Shown one piece after another: positions 36,201-48,200 of a DNA stretch of 64,000 nucleotides. The notes beneath the pieces were generated by a model, which searched no databases, was not told the origin of the DNA, and was given only the letters and a program-made list of their open reading frames with translations. Within the stretch, counting starts at the first letter, position 1. Every line of letters begins with the position of its first letter. A program made the position numbers and the translations under genes. Location: positions 3,447,611 to 3,511,610 of the forward strand of contig NW_019091416.1 in assembly GCF_001949145.1 (NCBI RefSeq), in the 5' to 3' direction. This DNA is from Acanthaster planci. Lineage: Eukaryota; Echinodermata; Asteroidea; Valvatida; Acanthasteridae.

Positions 36201-39200
36201 TTGCTGGTAATCTGAATCCTTAAAACTTTGTGCACTCACATATAGGAAATTGAATATTCATGTATTTGTTGGTGCTTGGTATGATCTCATAACAACATTA
36301 AATGTAATGCTTGCGCATTGCTTGTACTATGCCGTGTGCCCTAAATGTACATGTGCAGTCGCTGCCCTTAATGAACGCTTTCTTATGGAGTTATTTTCGG
36401 AATAAATTACTCTGTTGTTTAGAAGATTTGGTGTTATGTTTGAATCATCTTTATTATGGCATTTGTAGTGTTTCATTACATCATTAATCACTACATAGTA
36501 GGGCTGATGTAGGGAAAATGAATGACATCACAGACAGAGGAAGGACACAAATACATGTACAGTGTGATTACATGATGCAGATCTACCTGTAGGTATGTTC
36601 GGGTTAAAGTGACCTCATGAACGACTGCCCTTAACGAAACTAAAGAGGGCGCTATCGTAACATGTACAAAAGCGTATTATCACTCTCTGTGATAAAATAG
36701 CACATTTTGTTCCTTGTGAACTTAGCTTTCCAGTAGTGGTCAACATTTTGGGGGCTAGTCTTTGAAAACTGATGTTTGGAGGGTGAAGAATAAAATTCCA
36801 AACTTTGCATGCATAATGGCAGTGTATCAAAATCGAAAAAGTTTATTCACAATGGCAAAAGTATAGGTCTAATATTAGGCATTTTTCTCTCTCTATTTCC
36901 TGGTTACAGCAATAATTTGTATTTAATTGCCAGTAAAACACTACAAGTATTGCTGGGATATTACTGGCCCCACTTATCTGGCTAAGATGCAAGCAGAAAT
37001 CAGACATTTGTGGAATGTTTTCGTAACTCCTTCTGTGTCCTTCCTGCATGCCTCTTCCGAGATCTGGTCTGGTGTGCCCTACCTTGATTCATCCAACACC
37101 CTCACACAACCAAATCACACATTTTTGCCTTTCAGTTGGCAAAACAACTCCTTAGTGACTTTTTGTACAGCACCTGGATTTGTAATTTTACTCAGTGTTG
37201 TCACCCTTAATTTACACAACCATGGCTTTTCTTGATGTTGCTGCCAAATCAGAAGGCTACCGAAAAGCAACTGACTACCAAACAGCTGCTGGCTGCAAGG
37301 ACTATTACATAACGCTCATCCAGAGTAAGAAAAAACTAGTTCCAAAGTGATGCAGGTAGTTCTATTGGTGGAAACCTCTGGGCTTAACCATTTCTACAAA
37401 AGGGGGTACACAACAAACTTTTGACAGACGGACACAATGTCGAAAAGAAAATCTGAAGTTAACAATATTGTAGCAATGCCATTTTGATGGGATGGGGGTA
37501 ATGTGAAAAGGAGCTCTTGCCATCCAAGTTGGGAGGCACAACAGGGGCTCGTCATGTTCTCTTAACGGTACCACTATCCAAATGAGAGAGTACTGAATTA
37601 TAAAAGGAGATCTTCATGACTGCATGACTTGGGTGTGACACCAGTCAAGGACACCGAGTATGGCACTTGAATACACATGTACCCTCTACCCCATCCCATG
37701 CTTTGCCGCTGGTTAGGAACTCGGTCCTATCACCCTTTACAGGGCACAATAGACTAAGGTGGCACATTTAAATAACCTCCCTGGTCAAACTATTTCCAAC
37801 TGACAGTTAGTTTCTTGACATCCTGTACACCATGTTCAATAACACTTTTACATACAGGCACATGTACCTGCACATGAACATGTACCAGCACATGAACATG
37901 TACCTGCACATAAACATGTACCTGCACATGAACATGTACCTGCACATGAACATGTACCTGCACATGAACATGTACCTGCACATGAACATGTACCTGCACA
38001 TGTACCTGCACATGTACCTGCACATGTACCTGCACATGTACCTGCACATGTACCTGCACATGTACCTGCACATGAACCTGCACATGTACATACTCGTACA
38101 TATACCTGTCACAGCCTATCTTGTACAGGTCTTCAGCACCTACAAGTACATTGTATTTCATACAGCACCAGTGCTTTATCAAGCACACAGGGCTTTGCGC
38201 TGCAGTATAAATTAAAAGCATTTCTTGAAGTTTGCATCTCAAATACGCATACAGTGTACATGTGCATTACTTCCTTGTTTGACATCGGTATACATTTGTG
38301 GCCCACCATACCAAATAAATAGGCAAAGCACATGTACAGAAGGCTGCATTATGTTTGACAGTGGCTCTCTTTCACTGTTAAATTTCATATTTCAAGGTGG
38401 TCCAAACAAAATATCTTGTCCGCAGAAAGCTTTGGCAGCTTAATATAGGCAAAGAATGGTCTGGAAATTGCCTTATAATTCTTTGGATTCTTGAAAAGTG
38501 AGTAACATTTTTAAATTACGTACCCACAAAACTTATTAAAAATGTTTCACATCCAGATCACAAAAACATCTACATGTACTTGTGAATGGGTGTTGCTTTG
38601 CAAAGAGTTTTTATGCAAGATTATAGCTCTACGTAAAGCAACAAATGGTCGCTAATTCCTTTTGGGTTTATAATTCACGTTAAAAAAGTAAATTTTTTTT
38701 ACCTGCAAAACACATTTTTAAAGACTGGTTTATTTTCAGTATACATGTATATAAGCCGTCATGAATGCCCATTTGACACTGAGAAGCATACCAGGCTAAC
38801 ATGGCAACAGTTGACATGTGCTCAACCTGGATGATTTGTCATCCGGGGGGGGTGTGTGAGATAACACGCTTTTTGTTGTTTTTCATTCTATTGTTATTTT
38901 TGGCAGCTCTTGAATCTGACCACTTCTCCAAGGTATTATCTATGGCAGACAAGTAACCTTAAAAAGGCAAGACTTGATATATTGGCTGACCTCAAATAAA
39001 GCCCAATGCCACAAATCAAAACTCCCGAAAGTCATTTGAACAACAGATCTACCGGTACAGTATTCCTCACCTCAGTCTCATAATTTATCAGTCTGAAGCT
39101 CCATCATGGATCAATATTTGTGATGATGTAGGCCATGTAAGACAGCCAATTTCAAGTTGAACAATCCATCTCAACAGACTTCCTGAATGTTATGTGTAAC

Positions 39201-42200
39201 ATACTTCATGTACAAAACATAAATAGGGATTACATGTAGGTGTGTACACGTACATGTATGAACACACTTCTCCTATTAAACAGAAGGTCAGGGAATGTTT
39301 GGCATTTTTAACCCATGAGCCACCCCTATGAATTGCTAAGTTGGCAGAGCTTCCATGGTTCCAATGTGAACTGGTCCCCCCATCCACCAGTGCCATGATC
39401 CTTAAATAGGAGTGCCATTTGCTGTCTTCCAAAGTACATGTATGCCTTGACAAGTCTCAGATTCAGAGAGAAAAACCAAGACAGACAGAGAATGAAAGAC
39501 AAATGAACATAAAACGATGAAAGAAAATGAAAACATTAAAGGAAAAAAGTGTCTCTATCTAGAAGCATCACAAATTCAAAGTTCCCAGTATTTTGACAAA
39601 TGACAGGGCCGATTAACGTTGCCTTCTCCCAAAGCTTCCAGTGCACTTCTCTTTTTTCCTGGTGCGTACTAAGAGACGGAAAAACTTGTGGCTTTGCTGT
39701 GTCATTGAAAGGAAACAAACACGTGTTTACACAAGTATTTCTCATTGTTGAAGTTTGTTGGAATGAGAAATACAGAGGCTTTATGAAGGGGAAAAACAGA
39801 CAAGTAACTCAAGCTGTTACACTGGGAGCAGACAGCAGGAAGAAGGCAACAGAAGCAATCGCGGTGAAAGTATCTGCACAATTTCTTTGTGTACATGTCA
39901 AAACCTCTGGGGGAAAACTCACATTTCAGGCTCTCAAGAGGCATATGTCTAAAGATGAACTTGCTCAAGAAATTACTTTTTGTGCAATAATCACACATAC
40001 ATGTAGCTTCTTAGCTTTGCTATAATTTATCAAAATTGTCAAATGTCCGAGTTTCTTGCTTACATGCGTACAAAACTGAAAAGAACCAAATTATGCAATG
40101 CCACTGTTCACAGTCCACACACCTGTAATGTATGCCGTGAGGAGATGAAGGTCACGTTTGCACACAGGTATTTCTCATCGCTGGGATTTCCCAAATGAGA
40201 AATACACGTACAGATACACGGTGCCTGTCATTCCCATGATAAAGACTGCCATTTCATGATATGACAATGAGAGAGGATAGGCGGGAAACAAGGAGGACGC
40301 AAACTCACGGTGCAATTACTAGTGCATGCATATACTTCTTGGTGTGAGCAGCAACAAACCAGCAAATATCTAAAGGTGAGTTTTCATCTCACATGACATC
40401 CTTGTGGAAAAGTGGCCATCTGCTAATGTCAACATCTGCTTGGGCTACATGGATATCAACACTATGCAAATTTCAGTATTTGAACTGCACATGTGCAGTA
40501 CACATTTGTCATTCCATAGAGTCAACCTTTAAAACAATTCCCCGAAGCCAAAAAGCATGAGAAGTGAGTGAAATATCTTGCACTTCATTGTAGGATAACA
40601 AGAAAAGGATCATGATTTTTGATACTGTCCAAAAATTGAACTGATGAGAGCCAGTGTGTATGGTTACCACTCAGCCACACAATCATTCAATACTGGGTAA
40701 TTCCATCATGGGTTCAAAGTGTGACATTTTCGTGTCCCTGCTACATCTGATCTTTGTTATTTGACATGGAAATATCACCGGAAGTGATTTCAAACTATCA
40801 CTATTTGTTTGGCAGATAATTTGCATTAGTTCATTACTCTTGGAAATTAGAAAATGTGTTCTGAACTTACAAAATCATATGTCAGATGTGACAGGCACAC
40901 ACAAAAAAATGGACCCCACATTTCTGGTATTACCCTAAATTTAATACACACCATTGTTCAAGTGTTGGTTGTATAAAACATCAGGTGAAGATTTCCCTTT
41001 GTTTTATTGATTTACAGATAGCCATTGACAAGTATGGATGTCAAACCAGGCCACTGCTGGCGTTGTGAGAAACTGCTTCCAGAGCACGCTGTGAGATGTG
41101 ATCGCTGCCCAAAGGCCATGTACTGCAGTGATCCATGCAAGAAACGAGACCGTGTCAGGCACGGTGCCGTGGAATGTCAGGTGTTTGGGCCCCAAAGTTG
41201 CAGTCATTGCGAGAAAACGGGAGATTTGAAACAGGTCAGTTTTATCTTCAAACCTGGCTTTTAAATTCTAAAAGCAGTGTTCTCCATGGGGGGGGGCTGC
41301 AGGTCGGCTTGCCCTGCCAAAATTTGAGGCCTCCTAGCACGTTGTTAACTGTTAAATCAGAAGAAAAAGCCAAGGAAATCCTGCACCACAGAGCATCTAG
41401 AATTCAAACTTCCCGGACCCCACACCGTGAGGGTTTTGCGCTCTACCCTTTGTCCACCCTCTTACATGTACAAGTGAATGGTCTTGTGATAGTCTTGACT
41501 ACAACACTGCTGGTCGTAAACTTCAGCTGTAGCTGTAGATGAATGTTAACTTTATCATTGGTCATCGGCAGTGGCCCCTTTAAACCATAGGTAAGCATTA
41601 AGCACTGGTGATCATTGTCGTCATTGGGAAAAGATTGAATTGGTCCACAAGCTGTGTTCTGATGGCAAAGCCAATGCCATGGATGCATGGCTCATTGGAA
41701 TCGTACCCCTTCCAAAAGATTGTATACTTGGATCCAACTTCTCTGATGCTCCCCTCACCAGGAAGCCTGGTCTCACTCAGGGCTGCCATGTTGATGTTGA
41801 AACAGGCAAGCTCCTTGCAGACGAGGGCTGTATGCCGCTGTGGATGGTCAATGTCACTCTTTTCCTGGAGAGTACAAATGTTCCATGCCCTAAGAGTGAA
41901 AGGTTTTGAGACAAAAGAGTGGATATTCGATGAGGGCTCGGTAGATGAAGAACTTGAGCTTGAATTTGAATTTTGACCACTAAAATGGGAAGTCCACCAG
42001 TCGAAGTGAGCTGGCCAGACTAAGTTGCCGTGTCCGATGTTCATCCCACCTTTTCTAGGGGCCTCCCCATTGGGGTGGGATGCGGAGGTCCTAAAGAGCC
42101 CAGCTATTCATAGGACAGCGACCATCTAAGATTCACCACCAGATGTGTGGACGCAGACTAGAGGCTTCTGGCTATCCAAACCTGCCTCTGTAGCCCGTGA

Positions 42201-45200
42201 TACCATCGCAATTGGACTTATAAAGAATAGGGTGTCCAGTCCAGAAAAGGAGGCTGAAAAATAGAGACATGAAGTCATTCGCTATGGAGTTGTTTGAGAA
42301 GATCGTGGCTGTGCGATGGCCACACACACTCACTTGGCCAGCAACGTCTCTGCTGCAGCTCAAAAGGCATGAGACTTGCAGTTTCAGCGAGGTTGGTTGA
42401 AGGGGGCTGCTGGGGTCTTGTCGGCCTTGTTACGCCTGCCTGCCTGCCAGGCACAGCCCTCCTCCGGTGACGTAGCCGTTGGGGCCTTGAGTAGCCCTCC
42501 TCCACCAGTCTCATCATTGGGGCTCAGTCACATTTAGTCTGGAACCTCATCCTCAACATTACCGCCATGGGTAGCCCTACCAGGAGTACGGGACTCCTGA
42601 CAGCGTCGCTCTTGGAATCATTGGAACAAGCAAGCCCTTCCACCACGGCAAGGAGCGACCATTGGAAGGGAGGTGATAATTGTACAGAGCCACCATTCTG
42701 TGACAGTCACTCCATAAAAAAGCAATCAACACAATGCCTTCTGCTATAAAAGGGGGCCACTGATGAGAATGACCACTGAAACATCACTGGATTGATCTGT
42801 TCAGATGACAGACAAGTGTACTTATCCATGTATATGTACCTTCGACTGACGCGAGTAGATCACTAAGCATCACATGCCATTCCTTCAAAGAGTCCATGTC
42901 ACTATAGAACAGGACAAAGTTAATCTTGACACAAGACTTGAACATGTACGTTATTTTTCAACACTGGTGACTAATGCAATTTCTTTCTGTACTTGCAGTG
43001 TTCAGCATGCAACAATGCCTGGTACTGCGATGCTAAATGCCAAAGGAAGAACTGGGCAGCTCACAAGAGCGACTGCAAAAGCATCCAGGAATTTATTGAA
43101 GATCTCTCTCATGAACTGACTAAACAGTACACTGAACTTGTAAAGCATGATGTTACTCACACTCGGGAAAGAGTCCTGGACCCTCCGTATTACTTTGGCA
43201 GCACGATGGCCTATGATTTCCTTCAACTTGAGCAGAATGAATGGGCAGATGGAATCAACGAAGAAGAGACAGCACGCGACTTCAACATCCTCTCAGCTGG
43301 ATGCGGAGATCTACGGAACACTGTGCTGACGGCTGCTTCCTTGCCTGCAAAGTACCGGGGAAAACTGTCTATTGTGCTGAATGACTTGGACCCTTACGTC
43401 ATGGCTAGGAATGTCCTGTTCCTTTACATGATGATTCGACATTCAGACAGTGCTGGCATTGCCACCAGCTTGGCCACAATTTGGTATTCTCTTCACATCT
43501 CCAAGACTGACTACAACCTGATCAAGGCCAACCTGGAGAAACTCATCCAAGCCGATGCCAAGAGCCTTCAAGAAGTCACAAGAGGGTCCGTGGTCATCAG
43601 CAACAAGGATCTCGCTGAACTCCGTAAAGTCTGGCATGGATGGAACTCCCTGCAATGTGAACGCATCAAAAGTTCCTCCATCAACCTAAACAAGCAAAGA
43701 CAGGCTGTACTTGAGGAAATTCCTTTTTTTGGCCATGAATTACAGCTTTGCTATGAGAGACTGACTCCAAAGGAAGCTGACGATTTAAAGAAGTGGTTCC
43801 AACATGGCCTGTTCCTTCCCGATAACTCACTGGGCAGACTGCCATTCAACAACCCAACTCTCACAGGAAGAAAACAACAAATTATTGGTGCAGGTACGAT
43901 GGTGACTGAAGATTTTGTTTACTGCATTCATCGCAATCTCACACCTTTCACAGCTTGGGACTGTCTGCAAGTTAGACAATCAACAGAGGGGACAACCTTT
44001 TCCACCACGGCCATGTACCACAATTATGTGGTCCAGCAGTTGCAGAAAACAATAATCCTATTCGCTCAAGGCAGGCTCCACATTCACATTCTGGTTTCCA
44101 GTTTCCTTGATGTTCCACACCACCATCAAGCCCTCCAAATGGCCAAGTTTGACCGAATCTTTACATCCAACCTGGCTGACTATGTTGGCTTCCGCAAGCT
44201 CCTCAAAGTTCTTGGGTCACTGGTGAATCCAAACAACAAGAATGCCAGGCTTGTTACTGAGACAATGAACTGGATATCACTTCATGTACCAGAGCCAAAC
44301 ATATGGGGCAGCTTCTCTGACATAGATATTCATGAATTGACCAAAGAAACAATGCAGCTCTGCAAAGATGACACAGGAAAGGAGCTTTCAAGTCCCTTGG
44401 CCATCAGCCACCAGCTGGAGTATTTTAACAACACTCACTGGTTTCTGGCATATCTACGAGCAAACATGATGGCTGGCAGCTTACACATCCCGGAGCTGGA
44501 TCACACCCCATCTCTCAAGGAGGCCATGAAGTGTGAGGGGTTGCAAATGCATGACTTCCGGGAGGAGATCAACAGACTGGTGCCGTTTCAGTTTCGGGTG
44601 AATGCCAGGAGCCTCACTTCACCGACTGGGGCACAGAGAGCAGTTGAATGGTTCATACCATCTGACCATCGAGCGTGAGAGACTGGTGGGGCGGACAATA
44701 AATAAGCACTCACATAAAACACTGTCATCAAAAGGAATATGTCATAACACCCAACGGCGCAATGCCATTTCAGAACACTAGGCAATTTGTGCTTTCTCAA
44801 AATCCACATTGTACATGTACAATACTGGGAAATTAAATTTTACTACATGTACATCAGTCTTTCTGAGCAACTCTTTCACCGGAAATGGCAAATGACCCAT
44901 TCAATCTTCAAGTCCATTTATCAAGGCCATGATGCCATACAGGGTTTTGGTACTGCAAATAGTGTGTTTTGGGCTGTTACCTGGCCTGAGGACGTATCTT
45001 ACACTTTGTTATTAACCATAATGGTGAAAGGCTTGAATCTCTGATTAATTTGCATTAATTCATCACTGTTGGAAATTAGAAAATGTGTTCTAAACTTACA
45101 AAATCATATGTCAGATGTAACAGGGGCACACACACACAAACACAAATGGATCCCTAATTTCTGGAATTACCATAATGAGAAACCCCATTGTACCAATACA

Positions 45201-48200
45201 TTGCCCCAAAAGGTCTCTGTAACAAGCGCATCAATCGATTAAAGGAATATACATAATGGGAGACTCTGAGATGCAAGGTGGCAGCAGACAAACCGGTCCT
45301 TTTCCGCAGCTGTGCACATGCTCAGAACTAGTGCGCATGCCTAGAAATGCATGCACATGCCCACATCAACCAAAAAGGACCGTTGTGACTGCCACCAATA
45401 AGCGTCTGAAAGTCTCCCATTCTACTTGTTAACAGCAGTACTAGAGGACAGTCTACTGATATGAATGCCATACTGTATGGTTTGCATGGCTACCATCTTG
45501 CAGGCCAGTGCTTTTGTTCCACAGAGTACACACAAAGGAGGTTTCCCTATGGAACAAAAGAACTGACCCACAAGATGGCTACCACGCAAAGCCTCTATTG
45601 TCTCCACACCTTTGACATGTATGAAGCTATAGGATAGAATTATGTGTATGTGGTAAAGATATTTTTTTTAAGTGCAGTGGCAAAATAGCCAAATTAGTTC
45701 TAAAAAGTAAAAGGTACATTAAGTATGCCAAACCGTTTAGTTTAGACGAGTAAACAAAAATACCGAAGCAAAACAGTAAAAAAAAAGTGTACTATGTAAA
45801 TGTAGAGGCAACTACTTGAGTTTTACATTTCAATCCAAGTGGAATCTTTCTCAAATGCCATATATTCAGTGAGGACACTTCAGCAAGAGTCGTACTGGTA
45901 GTAATACAGAAAAAGTTCAAGTTGTGCTAAAGTACTTCATTTTTCAATGACCAAANNNNNNNNNNNNNNNNNNNNNNNNNNNNNNNNNNNNNNNNNNNNN
46001 NNNNNNNNNNNNNNNNNNNNNNNNNNNNNNNNNNNNNNNNNNNNNNNNNNNNNNNNNNNNNNNNNNNNNNNNNNNNNNNNNNNNNNNNNNNNNNNNNNNN
46101 NNNNNNNNNNNNNNNNNNNNNNNNNNNNNNNNNNNNNNNNNNNNNNNNNNNNNNNNNNNNNNNNNNNNNNNNNNNNNNNNNNNNNNNNNNNNNNNNNNNN
46201 NNNNNNNNNNNNNNNNNNNNNNNNNNNNNNNNNNNNNNNNNNNNNNNNNNNNNNNNNNNNNNNNNNNNNNNNNNNNNNNNNNNNNNNNNNNNNNNNNNNN
46301 NNNNNNNNNNNTTGTATCCTGTGATACGCTTGAGTTCTTTGGTATTCCTTAAAATGCACTAGTAGTAGATGTACGGGTATGCTAAGTTTTAACATACATG
46401 TACATGTACCACAATGTACATGTGTGCAAAGGTAGTTGTAACAGACACTGAGTAAATTTGGTGAAATCATAATTCAACAGGGTTTGACAGAGGTGCAATC
46501 TTGGTCGTGTACGGAATTACAGGGAAAAAAAATTTTTTTAATGACGCATTACATTAATGTTCGAAATAAAATCCTCAGTGCTGTTTGTGACAGACAGGTA
46601 CAATTTACATGTAAATGAGTATTTCAATTACGGGTAATTAAGTCACAATCATTCAATGGCGGTGCTGCTCCATGGAGAGGGCTCGCAGGGCACTGTGTAA
46701 AGGGGTGCTCATGTGAAAATTTACGCTTACTGTCTATCTTTTTCTCATTGCACAAAAAGTACGGAGAAAAATAACACATTATATTGAAAACACACCCCAT
46801 CCATGTACATGCAAAATGGGAACTACACAACTGTCATTGGCATTTCGCATTGTTGGAATTTTTTGGAATGAGATAGACAGGGGAATAGACAGGGGAAGCA
46901 ATCGAGGTGAAAGTGTGTATTCTTTGTGTACCCATGCATGGTTAGGTGTAAAATTCTTGGGGAAAACCTACCCTTTCAGGCTCTCCAAATGTCTGAAGAT
47001 AAACTTGCTAGTTTTCACCATTCACCAAAACATTCAAATTTCCTTTTTTTTTTATTGTAAATGTACATATACCGGAACAAAACTATCAAAACATAATTTA
47101 AAGGAACCAAAACAGCCTGAAATGCCATTGCACACAAACTCTATAACACACCTTTAACACTTACTTAGCCAATTGTAGAGGTTTTTCATGCGACGTAACA
47201 TGACAGACAAAAGCATTTTAGGAAATGTACCATGTACGTGAAGGCGGGCGCACTTTTGAATCTGGGTATTTCTGTTGGTAAAGTATGCGTTTCCGCTCAC
47301 ATCTGTGTAAATTGTACAGTGACCCTTAAAAATCACAGGACTGAAAATCCTCTACAGGCATGACAGGCCGATATACTGATGATAGAACACTCTGTTTACA
47401 CATGCACTTTCCTATGGAGCCAGAGAGGGCCAGTGGTCCACTGATTGCCATTTACACAAGCACACACAAGTGTGGCATCATCATCAGTACACAGATCTAT
47501 AGGTGCATGTACAATGTATGTACTGGTATCCAAAGGGAGAGGGACAAAGTTCATATTCACAGACAAGTATTTCTCATCGCTGGGATTTCCTGAAAGAGAA
47601 ATACAAGTACATGGACTCGTAATTCCCTGGGAATAAAATACTGTAAATAGGCAACCGATTGAAGCTGTGACATTGTGAGAATGAGAAAAACCCTCTCAAA
47701 AAGGAAGAGGTCAACTCAAGGCGGAAACCGGCAAAAATCTTGTGCCAAGCACAGCTACATCATAGACTGCCAAGAGGCAAATATCTGAAGGTGAGTTTAT
47801 AGGCCAGGAATCATGCGTGACATATCCTGTACTTTAAAACACGATTCAATTTTAAAAGAGGATGATTTTGTGATTTTTGGAAAAGGGAAAAACTCACAAC
47901 CAACTACGGATTCAAACTCAGCAAAAACTGCTCTGACAACAGCTGGTATCGTACCACAGGCCTTTAACCTACACACATGAAGGCTAAATATAGTACATAC
48001 GCACTTCTCTTCATATTTCCAGCTGCGGGGTAAGCACTGATAAACATGGATGTCAAACCAGGCCACTGCTGGCGTTGTGAGAAATCACTACCAGAGCACG
48101 CTGTGAGATGTGATCGTTGCCCAAAGGCCGTGTACTGCAGCGATCCGTGCAAGAAACATGACTGCGTCAGGCATGGTGCCGTGGAATGTCAGGTGTTTGG

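Larger units (their letters stand above)
32422..39734. other. Spacer between MYND copies A and B (inside NUBP1 intron 7)
   Basis: No intact gene seen. It contains a decayed piggyBac-like fragment (33120-33842), its minisatellite (33404-33572), an ACATGTACCTGC minisatellite (37858-38090) and abundant ACATGTAC words. Open frames of up to 220 codons here are repeat-driven or show no family resemblance. The stretch 34000-37800 holds nothing I recognise. Confidence 0.5.

Noticed and set aside
37790-38242. 100-150 codon frames on both strands encoding HVQV, MCRY or YLHM repeats
   Set aside because: Produced by the 12/18-bp ACATGTACCTGC minisatellite, which keeps several frames open at once.
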